The notes under the pieces were generated by a model, which was given only the letters and a program-made list of their open reading frames with translations, made no database searches and was not told where the DNA came from. Positions 50,174 through 58,436 of a stretch of 64,000 nucleotides of DNA are shown piece by piece. The stretch spans positions 1-64,000 of the forward strand of contig JEMY01000008.1 of the NCBI GenBank assembly GCA_000585075.1, in the 5' to 3' direction. The position numbers were made by a program, and so were the translations under genes. The number at the start of each line of letters is the position of its first letter. Within the stretch, counting starts at the first letter, position 1. Origin of the DNA: Candidatus Accumulibacter regalis (GTDB lineage: Bacteria > Pseudomonadota > Gammaproteobacteria > Burkholderiales > Rhodocyclaceae).

Positions 50174-50329
50174 GCAAGCGTTCGCTAGGGCTGGCTGACG
50201 GGTTGCGCCCGCTGGCCCTGGCGCGACGAATCGCGTTAGCAGCTTTCCACTCTCCGGTTTCCGGATCACGCTGGAGACCTCGATGCCGTCATGCGGATAG
50301 CTCAGCGAGGTCGGCCCTGGTAGCGACGT

Positions 50330-50530
50330 CTATTTCTTGGCGTCCTTGGCGGCGTCCTGGACGCTCTCACCTGCTTTTTCGATCTGCTGGCCGACCTTCT
50401 CGACCGCTTTGTCCATTTCCTTGCCAGCCTTCTCTGCCGGGCCTTCCTGTTTCTGGCAGGCAGGCAAGGTCAGCAGCAGGGCACTGACGCCGATGAGCAA
50501 GGCCGTGCTGACAGTTTTTCCGAGTTTCAT
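50330..50530 (-). CDS. Small entericidin-like lipoprotein
   Basis: The 66-residue protein has a lipoprotein signal with lipobox LTLPAC at about residue 23, then a short charged helix (KAGKEMDKAVEKVGQQIEKA). It resembles the paralogue at 54331, which has the helical unit twice. A periplasmic membrane-anchored stress protein is likely. The MITE-like element at 50624 sits in its upstream region. Confidence 0.8.
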   Translation of the reverse strand: MKLGKTVSTALLIGVSALLLTLPACQKQEGPAEKAGKEMDKAVEKVGQQIEKAGESVQDAAKDAKK

Positions 50531-50623
50531 TGCTGCGCTCTCCTGGTGGACCATCTAGTTGTAGTGCTGCATCCTTGATGAGACTTTCGGCAACCACCCA
50601 ACACCCAACACCCAACACCCGCC

Positions 50624-50754
50624 ATCATGGCGACAAGGCGAAGCCCATGCGGCAATCCAGAGGTGTGGCTTTTCGCGTTATCAATGAAGGCGGCGGGGAA
50701 ATAGTGAGAGGATGGAACTGGATTGCCACGTCGGCTGCGCCTCCTCGCAATGAC
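50624..50754. repeat. MITE-like inverted-repeat element, copy 2
   Basis: The right end (CTGGATTGCCACGTCGGCTG to CGCAATGAC) is well kept; the left end (ATCATGGCGACAAGGCGAAG to GGCAATCCAG) has decayed. The 131-bp length is close to the 127 bp of the other copies. Confidence 0.75.
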
Positions 50755-50977
50755 GTGTGGGCTGGGGGGTGGCGCCGCATTCCCGACGCGGCTTTCAGCA
50801 AGCCTGACAGCGGCGCGAAACCCTCGGGGTAGGCGGAGGCTATTTGTTCCATACAGCGTGGCAACACTGCAGTTGCTGTCACGGGTGTGACCCACGGCGC
50901 AAGGTCGTGGCGGGCCGACGACAATGAGCCAGTGATGTGCGCCGGCCCGGCAGGGACGGCGTATGGCAGGTCGATCG

Positions 50978-51193
50978 TCATTTGCTGACTTCGTGGCCGA
51001 CGACGCCGCCAACGGCTGCGCCGCCGACTGTTCCGAGCACACTGCCGCCCGTAAGGACGGCACCGCCAACGGCACCGACGCCAGCGCCAACGGCGGTGTT
51101 CTTGCCCTGCGTCGACATGCCCGAACAACCACCGAGGGCGAACAGTATGGCTATGGCAACTGCACCGAAGGTGATTCTTTGCGTCTTTTCCAT
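50978..51193 (-). CDS. Glycine-zipper lipoprotein (OsmB-like)
   Basis: The 71-residue protein has a lipobox (LGGCS, Cys about residue 23) and a glycine-zipper segment (AVGAGVGAVGGAVLTGGSVL then GTVGGAAVGGVVGHEV). OsmB-like proteins are osmotic or stationary-phase-induced outer-membrane lipoproteins. An oriented palindrome of the regulon type is 174 bases upstream. Confidence 0.85.
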   Translation of the reverse strand: MEKTQRITFGAVAIAILFALGGCSGMSTQGKNTAVGAGVGAVGGAVLTGGSVLGTVGGAAVGGVVGHEVSK

Positions 51194-51366
51194 GGTATTA
51201 CCTCTTTCCTGAACGTGCTGTTACCGGTTCTTCGCGCCCGCTCGAGTACGATTCATGACTCGGCTTCCCCGGGCGCGATTGCGGGCGGTCCGGACCGCCA
51301 TCCTGCGGACATCGCCGGCCGGCTGACTCGGATGGCTTATCGTACTTCCAGGTTCTTTCGCTGTCT

Positions 51367-51380
51367 GTCTGCTGGGGCAC
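51367..51380 (-). promoter_or_regulatory. Regulon palindrome, weak copy (site C)
   Basis: On the minus strand GTGCCCCAGCAGAC is followed by AGACAG and preceded by CTAT. It is a degenerate match to GTRCGCYRSCGYAC-AGA, oriented toward the OsmB-like gene. Confidence 0.4.
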
Positions 51381-51468
51381 ATAGCCGGCAGTCCCGCGGC
51401 GAGTTGCCGCTTGCCTCGCCAGGTCGATTCCGTGCGCGACCGCGTGCAGCCCGGGGTCAGGATGCCGG

Positions 51469-52185
51469 CTAAGCCATCCCTCGCGCGTAGGTGGCGTTGT
51501 CGGCCTCGTAGCAGCCGCAGGAAGCGGCTTCCAGGCCGCCGCGGTCGAGGATCCTGATGTTCCCGCGGCTGTAGCCGATCAGGTTGCGTTTTTGCAGTGC
51601 GGTCGCGGCCTTCGTCACACCGACCCGACGCACTCCCAGCATCGAGGCCAGAAATTCGTGCGTGCCATGAAAGGCATTCGACTGCGCCCGGTCCTGCGTC
51701 ATCAGGAGGCAACGGGCGAGACGCGCTTCAACGACATGAAAGCGGGCGCAGGCGGCGGATTGCGCGAGTTGGCCCATCACCACATGCAGGTAGCGCTTGA
51801 GTAGCCCCTGCAGCGCCGGACTGAAAGCGAGTTCGCGACGAAACGGTGCGGCGTCCATGCGCAGCGCAAGGCCTGCGCCCTGTACCAGCGCGCTGAGCGG
51901 CGAAATATCCACGCCGAGGATGAGCGAGATGCCGAGCATGCCTTCGTCGCCGACCAGACCCACCTCCAGGCTGGCGCAGCCGTCGATCGGCGTGATCAGC
52001 GAAATGTAGCTCGTCGTGGGAAAGAAGACGTGGCGAATGCGTTCACCGGGTTCGGCGAGAACGTCGGCAAAGGTCAGTTCGACCAGCTCAAAGCCGGCCA
52101 GGAGACGCCGCCGGTCTTTGTGCGGCAGGGCCTCGATGAGTCGATTGGCGGCGGCAGGGACCGGTGTTGGCACGTCGCTCCTCAC
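51469..52185 (-). CDS. Crp/Fnr-family regulator, copy 1
   Basis: The 238-residue protein has a cyclic-nucleotide-like sensor fold (VLAEPGERIRHVFFPTTSYI then SLEVGLVGDEGMLG) and a winged helix with LASMLGVRRVGVTKAATALQ. After the wing comes a conserved Cys-rich end (LEAASCGCYE). No Fnr-type N-terminal Cys cluster. About 40 percent similar in layout to its neighbour at 52364; the two are likely tandem paralogues and candidates to bind the palindromes of this region. Confidence 0.88.
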   Translation of the reverse strand: MRSDVPTPVPAAANRLIEALPHKDRRRLLAGFELVELTFADVLAEPGERIRHVFFPTTSYISLITPIDGCASLEVGLVGDEGMLGISLILGVDISPLSALVQGAGLALRMDAAPFRRELAFSPALQGLLKRYLHVVMGQLAQSAACARFHVVEARLARCLLMTQDRAQSNAFHGTHEFLASMLGVRRVGVTKAATALQKRNLIGYSRGNIRILDRGGLEAASCGCYEADNATYARGMA

Positions 52186-52363
52186 GATGCAAAGAAGTAA
52201 CCGGCAACCGGAGAGGTGCTGCTATGCCGGTGTCGGATGCGAACCAGGAGCGAACAATTTCGCCCGAGTGAGAACTTCATTGCGCAGAGTGTGCAGCGAA
52301 ACTCGACGACCGTCCGGGCGGTAGCGCACACAGCAGCGCGGCCACGTGCTGTTGTAAGGAACA

Positions 52364-53101
52364 CTAGCGTGCAGTCACCTCGGGGAGCAGGCGCTCGAAC
52401 TCCTTCCTGACCACCGCGTAGCACTCGCAGCAGCGCGCCTCCAGAGCCGCCCGGTCGAGTATGGTGATGCGCCCGCGCTGATACACGATCATGCCCGCCC
52501 GCTGCAGATTGCCGGCGGCTTCGGTAACGCCTTCGCGGCGCACGCCGAGCATGTTGGCGATCAGTTCCTGCGTCATGACCAGTTCGTTCGAGGGCAGGCG
52601 GTCGAGGGAGAGCAGCAGCCAGCGGCACAATTGCTCGTCGAGCGAATGATGGCGGTTGCACACCGCCGTCTGCGCCATCTGCGTCAGAAGCGCCTGCGTG
52701 TAGCGCAGCAACAGGCGCTGCATGGGGCCGGCGCGATAGAACTCATCCTTCAGCAGTTGGCCCTGCAAGCGGTAGGCGTGGCCGGCGCTCTGCACCACGG
52801 CCCGGCTCGACGTGCTTTCGCCGCCCATGAACAGCGACACGCCGACGATCCCCTCGTTGCCGACGACGGCGATTTCAGCCGATGAGCCATCCTCCATGAC
52901 GTAGAGCAGGGAGACGATCGCGGTGGTGGGAAAATAGACATGGCGCATCTGGATGCCGGACTCGTAGAGCGCCTCGGCGAGCGGCATCGGGACTAGTTCC
53001 AGACGGGGAAACAGGCGTGCGTACTCGTCCGCCGGCAAGGCGGCGAGCAGGTGGTTCTGGCGCGGGTCATGCGTGGCAGAGATCAGGGGAGGCAAGGGCA
53101 T
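52364..53101 (-). CDS. Crp/Fnr-family regulator, copy 2
   Basis: The product has about 245 residues from the ATG at 53101. Sensor domain (EALYESGIQMRHVYFPTTAI then SSAEIAVVGNEGIVG), long dimer helix, and winged helix LIANMLGVRREGVTEAAGNL. The C-terminus has LEARCCECYAVV, matching the Cys pattern of copy 1. A regulon palindrome (53202) lies about 100 bases upstream but is oriented toward the divergent gene at 53332. Confidence 0.88.
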   Translation of the reverse strand: MPLPPLISATHDPRQNHLLAALPADEYARLFPRLELVPMPLAEALYESGIQMRHVYFPTTAIVSLLYVMEDGSSAEIAVVGNEGIVGVSLFMGGESTSSRAVVQSAGHAYRLQGQLLKDEFYRAGPMQRLLLRYTQALLTQMAQTAVCNRHHSLDEQLCRWLLLSLDRLPSNELVMTQELIANMLGVRREGVTEAAGNLQRAGMIVYQRGRITILDRAALEARCCECYAVVRKEFERLLPEVTAR

Positions 53102-53201
53102 GGCGCTTGATTCCGTCACCAGCAGCGATCGGACGAGCTTGCCGACGCACGCGAATTGAAGCTTCGAGGTGTGTTGACTATACACGCTGCGTATTGGCTA
53201 T

Positions 53202-53215
53202 GTGCAGCAGCGCAC
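53202..53215 (+). promoter_or_regulatory. Regulon palindrome (site A)
   Basis: GTGCAGCAGCGCAC is followed by AGACG and preceded by CTAT. It is oriented toward the gene at 53332, 117 bases away, and lies in the divergent interval with the second Crp/Fnr gene. Confidence 0.65.
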
Positions 53216-53331
53216 AGACGCACCCGGGCGTTCGGCGCAGCCGGTGCAGGCTCATGGCGAGAAGCGGTGGTTCGGCCTCACGCGTCCCACAGCCGCCTGT
53301 TTTCAATGCTCAATCAGTCACTGGAACCCGC

Positions 53332-53622
53332 ATGGACAAGGATCAATTCACGACCGAAGTGGCTCTCGAGTTTCATCGGCGCGTGGCGGCGATTATCGCG
53401 GCCGTCCAGGCCGGAATGTGGAAGCACGGGGTGCACGACCTGCTCGGCTACGCCACCGACTTTGCCGTCGGCGAGGCCCGCGGACGGCAGACCCTGGTGC
53501 TCAAGAGCCGCAGCCGTTCGAGCTATGTGCGCCTTCAGTGGGAGACCATCCTCGGCGACGGCCCCGCTGCCCGGCAACTCGTGGACGACGCCATCCAGAG
53601 CGCGATCAACGAACTCGCCTGA
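53332..53622 (+). CDS. Small hypothetical protein
   Basis: The 96-residue protein starts MDKDQFTTEVALEFHRRVAA and is alpha/beta, ending LVDDAIQSAINELA. No family recognised. The longer open frame from 53017 overlaps the regulator gene on the other strand, so 53332 is preferred. A regulon palindrome lies upstream. Confidence 0.6.
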   Translation: MDKDQFTTEVALEFHRRVAAIIAAVQAGMWKHGVHDLLGYATDFAVGEARGRQTLVLKSRSRSSYVRLQWETILGDGPAARQLVDDAIQSAINELA

Positions 53623-53650
53623 TCGCCTGTAGCCACTGAGCAACCGCCAT

Positions 53651-53664
53651 GGGCGCCGGCGTAC
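53651..53664 (+). promoter_or_regulatory. Regulon palindrome, half-degenerate (site B)
   Basis: GGGCGCCGGCGTAC followed by AGAGA keeps the right half-site. It is 309 bases before the glycine-zipper gene at 53973, farther than the other sites, so this call is weak. Confidence 0.35.
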
Positions 53665-53972
53665 AGAGAACGTTCTGCGTTCGCTGGCTGATGGGTGGGC
53701 TGGCCGGTCGCCCGGAACCCTGGGCGGCGTCGCACAAGCCGGCACCCGCCTCGCTTGCGCCTATGTTCGCTGGCAGACAGACAGCAAAAGCGCGTCTGCT
53801 TAGCCTGCAGTGATCGGGGCCGGCCAGAGTGCAGCGACTGCGCCCTGGCGGCGCGCGACACTTGCAGGCAGCGTACCGGTGGCCGAACGAACTGCCTGTT
53901 GCGCATGTCGCAGCCCTGGTGGGCCCGTAAAAAACGTGCCAAAAAAACCTTGTTTGAGGAAGAGGAAAGCCC

Positions 53973-54191
53973 ATGAAAACGATTCGTAGAGTCACGTTCA
54001 GCGCCCTCGCTGCGGCTGTTCTGTTCGGCCTTGGTGCCTGCGCGGACATGGTTGCGCAGGACAAGGCGACCAGCATCGACGCCGGTGCCGGCGCCCTCGG
54101 AGTAGAAACTCTTCCGGACGGCAGCAGCGTCGGAACCGTCGGCGGCGCCCCGGTCGGAGGCGTGATCGGCCACGACGTCGGCAAGAAGTGA
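53973..54191 (+). CDS. Glycine-zipper lipoprotein paralogue
   Basis: The 72-residue protein resembles the gene at 50978 (MKTIRRVTFSALAAAVLFGL, lipobox LGACA, ending GGVIGHDVGKK). The zipper is partly broken: VETLPDGSSVGTVGGAPVGG replaces several glycine steps. GAGGAAAG precedes the start. It probably behaves as an outer-membrane lipoprotein. Confidence 0.8.
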   Translation: MKTIRRVTFSALAAAVLFGLGACADMVAQDKATSIDAGAGALGVETLPDGSSVGTVGGAPVGGVIGHDVGKK

Positions 54192-54330
54192 TGCGCTGCG
54201 CGAGGTAGCTTGCCTCCCCGGCAGATAGCTCGCGCCCGCTCGTTACCCTGATCCCGCGGGCGACGCGACCCTCATGGTCGCTCCCGTTGCGGGCCAATCG
54301 ATTGAGCAGAATTACCAGGAGATATCAGAG

Positions 54331-54585
54331 ATGAAAGCAGGTGGATCAATCCGCGCGACTTTGCTCGTGAGCGCACTGCTCTTGGCACTGTCCGCTTGCC
54401 AGAAGCACGAAAGCGAAGGCCCGGCAGAGCACGCAGGAAAGGAAATCGACAAGGTGGTAGCGAAGGCTGGACAACAGGTCGAGAAGGCTGGCGAGGAAAT
54501 CAACAAGGTGGTGGAGAAGGCTGGACAGCAGGTCGAGAAGGCCGGCGAGGCCATCCAGGACGCTGCCAAGGGCGACAAGAAGTAG
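54331..54585 (+). CDS. Entericidin-like lipoprotein with duplicated helix unit
   Basis: The 84-residue protein has lipobox LSAC at about residue 23 and two 18-residue tandem units (DKVVAKAGQQVEKAGEEI, NKVVEKAGQQVEKAGEAI), where the paralogue at 50330 has one. A heptad pattern suggests a coiled coil in the periplasm. CAGGAGAT precedes the ATG. Confidence 0.8.
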   Translation: MKAGGSIRATLLVSALLLALSACQKHESEGPAEHAGKEIDKVVAKAGQQVEKAGEEINKVVEKAGQQVEKAGEAIQDAAKGDKK

Positions 54586-54653
54586 GATGTCGCAAACGCG
54601 CGCGTCCCGTCACGTGCCCGGATTGTCCAAGCTCGGGCGAACTCCTTGACCCT

Positions 54654-54728
54654 TTATCGAAGCCCGAGAAACGACAGGACGAAGAGGACGATGACGACTA
54701 GGCCGACGAGGTAAATGATGCTGTTCAT
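54654..54728 (-). CDS. 24-residue membrane peptide
   Basis: The minus-strand frame starts MNSIIYLVGLVVIVL and ends LSFLGLR with a stop at 54654-54656. AAAGGAAAG lies six bases upstream of the ATG. The product is one hydrophobic helix with a polar start and Arg end. A well-kept regulon palindrome is 98 bases upstream in the right orientation, supporting that it is expressed. Confidence 0.65.
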   Translation of the reverse strand: MNSIIYLVGLVVIVLFVLSFLGLR

Positions 54729-54825
54729 GTACTTTCCTTTGGAAGGGGTGAGGTGACCGAATGGCACAGACAGGTCGACTCGAGGTCACCGCTTTCCACG
54801 CTACTCTTTTCGGGCCACGCGCTCT

Positions 54826-54839
54826 GTACGTTGGCGTAC
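54826..54839 (-). promoter_or_regulatory. Regulon palindrome (site D)
   Basis: On the minus strand GTACGCCAACGTAC is followed by AGAGC. Oriented toward the 24-residue peptide gene. Confidence 0.75.
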
Positions 54840-55231
54840 ACAGCAATGCGTCGTGCGCGCCACGCTGCCGCCATTTCCCGCTCTTTCCCGCTCGGGCCAG
54901 CCATCGTGACCCGCAAGGCGCCTTTGGTGCTCATCACCAGCAACGCCCCCGCCCGCGGAACGCTTAGCGCCACGGCGGTACCCGCGCGGCCTCCGGCCTT
55001 GGGCTGTCGCGGCCAAGCTGAAGCTGGTCGCCGCCACGCGGCGTGACAGTCGATCTTCCTGCGTTGGAGCTTCCTCGGTTTTCCGTGTGCTAGCGAACAG
55101 ACGACAGGGGTTTCTTCCCCATAGGATGGCACTCAATCGGATTCGGCCAGGCCGACTGTCAGCGGCAACGCTGCGCAGGCTTCCTCCTGGGCTGCACATC
55201 AGGGCCTCGGCCCGCAAATAGGAGTTCCATC
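54840..55231. other. Intergenic, no supported gene
   Basis: High-GC frames run on both strands with no family character. The right end carries AATAGGAG before the gene at 55232. Confidence 0.4.
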
Positions 55232-55654
55232 ATGAAGAACAACTTTCTCGTCCCCGGCCTGCTGATCGCTGCGATGACCTTTGCGTCATTCGTGACCGAT
55301 GTCGGAGCCGATGACGGACCCATTGTCCACCAGGCGGGTGGTTTGTCCTATGTGTCGGGCGGTGTCGGCGACGAGTCGCTCCAGAGTCTCAGGGAACGCG
55401 TCAGTGAATTCAACCTGAAGCTGGTATTCGCCATGACCTCCGGGGCATATCTGAGCAATGTGCGGGTGACCGTCGCTGACGCGAGGGGCAAGACGCTTGT
55501 GGAGGCCATCTCCGACGGACCGTGGTTCCTGGCGAAACTGCCGGCAGGCGAATATCGGGTGGTCGCCAGTTACGCCGGCAAGGCGATCGAGCGCTCCGTT
55601 GCCGTCGACGCGACAGCGCTCAAAACGGTAGATTTCCGTTGGGCCGAGGAATAA
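55232..55654 (+). CDS. Exported protein with carboxypeptidase-regulatory-like fold
   Basis: The 140-residue protein has a signal peptide (VPGLLIAAMTFASFVTDVGA). After it, LVFAMTSGAYLSNVRVTVAD and LPAGEYRVVASYAGKAIERS show the Ig-like beta-sandwich pattern of carboxypeptidase regulatory domains. Probably periplasmic; ligand unknown. AGGAG precedes the ATG. Confidence 0.75.
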   Translation: MKNNFLVPGLLIAAMTFASFVTDVGADDGPIVHQAGGLSYVSGGVGDESLQSLRERVSEFNLKLVFAMTSGAYLSNVRVTVADARGKTLVEAISDGPWFLAKLPAGEYRVVASYAGKAIERSVAVDATALKTVDFRWAEE

Positions 55655-55795
55655 TGGTGCCAGCGCGGTCGCCGCAAGGCCGCATGATCTAGTCACCTGA
55701 CAGGCGACGCGCTGGCCCGTGGCGGGCCACGCCGGGTTCCTGCCCCCCACAAGCGGAACATGGCGGTCGTCGACGATAGCCGAGTTCGGCTCAGG

Positions 55796-55809
55796 GTACG
55801 CCAGCGTAC
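55796..55809 (+). promoter_or_regulatory. Regulon palindrome (site E)
   Basis: GTACGCCAGCGTAC followed by AGACTGCGCCGGGCC. It is 203 bases before the csbD gene at 56012. The flanking sequence matches that of site F. Confidence 0.8.
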
Positions 55810-56011
55810 AGACTGCGCCGGGCCATGCGCCCAGACTTGCCGTCTTGGCTGGCGTTGCCAGGAAATCCGTCCACCGGTGCGTGCGCTCGGCACTCTGTGT
55901 CCCTTCCCACTGGTCGCGCTGTGCGGGGCCCCGGGGGCGAAAAACCGGCGGCGACGCAGTTTGCCCGATCGGCCGTTTGCCTGTTCGGGTCACGGACACA
56001 AGGAGTTTGAT

Positions 56012-56215
56012 GTGAACTGGAATATCGTCGAAGGGAACTGGAAGCAGTACAAGGGCAAGGTAAAAGCGCAGTGGCGCAGCCTTACCGAAGAGCAGCTGGA
56101 ATTGATTGCCGGCAAGCGCATCGAGCTCGCGGGCAGGATTCAGGAGACCTACGGCACAACCAAAGACGAGGCCGAGGCGCAGATCAAGCGCTTTGAAGAG
56201 CGCAACAAGGATTAG
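56012..56215 (+). CDS. CsbD family protein, copy 1
   Basis: The 67-residue protein starts at GTG after AAGGAG and reads NWNIVEGNWKQYKGKVKAQW, then LTEEQLELIAGKRIELAGRI and IKRFEERNKD, the CsbD (UPF0337) pattern. CsbD proteins are small hydrophilic general-stress proteins of unknown mechanism. The preceding in-frame codons to 55760 are not needed. A YmgE-like gene follows, as at the duplicated locus 62826/63728. Confidence 0.9.
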   Translation: MNWNIVEGNWKQYKGKVKAQWRSLTEEQLELIAGKRIELAGRIQETYGTTKDEAEAQIKRFEERNKD

Positions 56216-56363
56216 CGACCGTAGACCGCTCGCCTGATCCGATAGGGGCGCGTGCCGCTGACAGGCGTGCGAACCGGTGTGGTGATGCTTCAGCGACTGT
56301 TGGGCCGCGTCGCTGGACTCCGGAAATGGTGAGGCCCGACAGCTGCAGATACAGGAGGCAATC

Positions 56364-56654
56364 ATGTCGTTACTACTATGGGCCGGACTTGGACTCATCG
56401 CCGCGCTCGTCGCCAACAGGATAGTTGGCGGAAGCGGGCGGGGCGCCGTCATGGACATCGTTCTCGGTGTTGTCGGCGCAGTCGTTGGCGGCTGGCTCTT
56501 CAATAGCTTCGGGATGGCCAGCGGTGGGGGATTAAAGCTCTACAGCCTGCTCCTGGCCGTCGTCGGCGCAAGCACGCTGCTGCTGGTGTACCACGCCAGC
56601 CTGTGCGGCGTACGGGAAGCCCTGTTCAACCTCGATCTGGAGAAGAAATCGTGA
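56364..56654 (+). CDS. GlsB/YeaQ/YmgE-family membrane protein, copy 1
   Basis: The 96-residue protein has three hydrophobic segments with GSGRGAVMDIVLGVVGAVVG and WLFNSFGM, the transglycosylase-associated protein signature. Compared with the copy at 63728 it has an extra C-terminal tail (CGVREALFNLDLEKKS) after the last TM. The leader AGATACAGGAGGCAATC before the ATG is identical in both copies. Confidence 0.9.
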   Translation: MSLLLWAGLGLIAALVANRIVGGSGRGAVMDIVLGVVGAVVGGWLFNSFGMASGGGLKLYSLLLAVVGASTLLLVYHASLCGVREALFNLDLEKKS

Positions 56655-56839
56655 AACAGCTAACACGCGCCGTCGGCGGCGCAAGCTCCGTCGAGAACGA
56701 CATGCGGATCAAGTGACGGATGCCAATGATGGCCAGTCACTCCCACCGCCGGGAACGAAAAACCTGCCGTGGCCTACTTTGCGATCCGTTTTCTGGGGCG
56801 ACCCGGGTCAGGATCAGACGCCACGCCTCGCCCCGGTCT

Positions 56840-56853
56840 GTACGCCAGCGCAC
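56840..56853 (+). promoter_or_regulatory. Regulon palindrome (site G)
   Basis: GTACGCCAGCGCAC preceded by CT and followed by AGAGT, 139 bases before the coiled-coil gene at 56992. Confidence 0.75.
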
Positions 56854-56991
56854 AGAGTCCCTGTTCCTTTCCGGTTAGGCTGACCATGGTGCTCAAGTGC
56901 GTCAGCACGCACGAATCGGGGCCATTCACAGCTTGCCTGACCGCCTTCACGCCAAATCCTTTCACGCTTTTCAACCACGGGAATTATTGCC

Positions 56992-57276
56992 ATGTCAAAG
57001 AGAGACGACTACATCGAGAAGATGAAACTTCAACTCGATGAAGCGAATACGAAAATGAGCGAGCTGGAAGCCAAAGCGAAGGAAGCGAAGGCCGAGGCGC
57101 GCGAGAAGTACGCGGAGGAAATGGGCAAGCTGCGCCACCAGTCCCAGCTGGCCCTCAGCAAGCTCGAAGAACTGAAGGCTGCCGGCGAAGACTCCTGGGA
57201 CGGCATGGTTGCGGAAATGGAGAAGATTCGCGACGCCTTCGTTCATTCATTCAAGTACTTCAAGTCGCAGCTCTAG
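56992..57276 (+). CDS. Small coiled-coil protein
   Basis: The 94-residue protein starts MSKRDDYIEKMKLQLDEANT and is almost entirely charged helix with heptads to about residue 62, then WDGMVAEMEKIRDAFVHSFK. No signal peptide. Similar small cytoplasmic coiled-coil proteins accompany stress genes in betaproteobacteria; function unknown. Confidence 0.8.
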   Translation: MSKRDDYIEKMKLQLDEANTKMSELEAKAKEAKAEAREKYAEEMGKLRHQSQLALSKLEELKAAGEDSWDGMVAEMEKIRDAFVHSFKYFKSQL

Positions 57277-57314
57277 CAGCCGGCCGGACTGAACGTCGGC
57301 AAAGCTGGCGTGTT

Positions 57315-57539
57315 TCACCCTGTGGGGAAAAGCCGGTTTTGCCTGATTCTCCGGCTTTTCCGAGGGTCCCCCTTATCCACCCGGCTGTGGGCCAATACGG
57401 CCAGGCGCTTGAAATTTCTCGCCATGAAAACCAGCGTCCACTCGCCGCTGACCCTCTTCAACCGGCGCAAATAGAAGCGACGAAAGCCCGTCACCGCGTC
57501 GATGTTTCCGAACACCGGCTCGTCCGCCTGCTTGTGTAG
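57315..57539 (-). pseudogene. C-terminal remnant of an IS transposase
   Basis: The minus frame reads DEPVFGNIDAVTGFRRFYLR then GEWTLVFMARNFKRLAVL, the usual C-terminal end of IS1182/IS5-type transposases (EPVFGNIR..FxLRG..KVxxEWxLxCxxxNxxRL). No upstream catalytic part remains. Confidence 0.65.
57326..57361 (+). terminator. Hairpin after coiled-coil gene
   Basis: GGAAAAGCCGG and CCGGCTTTTCC form an 11-bp stem with a 14-base loop 50 bases after the stop codon. Confidence 0.6.
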
Positions 57540-57658
57540 GGCGTCGCGCGCCCGTCCTGCCTGCCTGGGTCTTCAGCCGATGGAACATTGCCTGAACGAG
57601 CGTGTGGCATCGTCGGGTTAGGGCGCCGGCTAACTGCGGCGCTCCCGCCAGCCCGCAC

Positions 57659-57785
57659 GTCATTGCGAGGAGGCGTAGCCGACGTGGCAATCCAGAAATT
57701 CTGTTTTTCGCCTGGCTGGTGTGGCGGACAAGGAGTCAGAGAATGGCACTGGATTGCCGCGTCGGCTACGCCTCCTCGCAATGAC
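57659..57785. repeat. 127-bp MITE-like inverted-repeat element, copy 3
   Basis: GTCATTGCGAGGAGGCGTAG to GGCAATCCAG at the left and its near-perfect complement at the right (CTGGATTGCC to CGCAATGAC). Same length and terminal repeats as copy 1. Confidence 0.88.
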
Positions 57786-57908
57786 GGTGGCTGGTGAAAT
57801 TAGATTACGTCAAGCCGGTGTCAGCCCGAACCGCAGCACCTTCTGTCACCCCAACTCCAGTCCGGCGACGAGCGCATTCAGGTCGATCACTTGGTCATAT
57901 CTGTGTGA

Positions 57909-58196
57909 TCAGTGCCAGTGTCTTGGCGTTGCCGCCTGCCTCGAACTTCGTCGACAGCCGCGAAAGGATGGCTGAGTTGTACTAGATGATTGCGTTCGCG
58001 ACCAGGCGCGCACATGAAACGCCAAGGATGCGAGCAGGTGATCAACGGCCACCTTCCAGTATTCGGAGGATTCGCGTACGGAGCACCGGTCGCTGGCATC
58101 GCGCAGGGCCTCCATCCACAAGATCTCCGCCTTGGCGCCACGAACCCCCGCCTTGCTGGCAACCCATGGCAGGATCTTTGGGTAGTTCTCCGTCAC
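57909..58196 (-). CDS. Small protein, probably truncated at its C-terminus
   Basis: The frame starts at GTG 58196 after AAGGAG and reads TENYPKILPWVASKAGVRGA, then ILWMEALRDAS and SSEYWKVAVDHLLASLAFHV. The W-x2-AL and EYWxxAVDxLL pattern resembles a small betaproteobacterial family of unknown function. After about residue 65 the sequence is low-complexity Ser/Arg, so the true end is probably lost. A regulon palindrome is 118 bases upstream. Confidence 0.5.
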   Translation of the reverse strand: MTENYPKILPWVASKAGVRGAKAEILWMEALRDASDRCSVRESSEYWKVAVDHLLASLAFHVRAWSRTQSSSTTQPSFRGCRRSSRQAATPRHWH

Positions 58197-58313
58197 TTCA
58201 CTCTCCTTGGTGCGCCGTCATCAAGCGTGTTCAAACGCCTGGCTTTCGCCGGTATTGTCGGTTCGCGGGATAGCTGGCTACTTGCAGCATGGGCTGGCAA
58301 GCGAACCAGGTCT

Positions 58314-58327
58314 GTGCGCCAGCGCAC
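58314..58327 (-). promoter_or_regulatory. Regulon palindrome (site H)
   Basis: On the minus strand GTGCGCTGGCGCAC is followed by AGACC. It points to the gene at 58196. Confidence 0.7.
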
Positions 58328-58384
58328 CCGAGAGGTTTCGGCACAAGCATCCCGGAGGCAGGCGCCCCACGAACGGCTTTGGCC

Positions 58385-58410
58385 AAAAAAAACCCCGGCA
58401 TGGCGGGGTT
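58385..58410 (-). terminator. Terminator of the phasin gene
   Basis: On the minus strand AACCCCG, a six-base loop and CGGGGTT are followed by a run of T. It is about 27 bases beyond the phasin stop codon. Confidence 0.85.
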
Positions 58411-58436
58411 TATCATCAACACCACGGTCTGCGTGC

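Noticed and set aside
52182-52661. 159-codon minus frame across the end of the second Crp/Fnr gene
   Set aside because: It overlaps the regulator in another frame and is Arg/Pro-rich, as expected for a shadow frame.
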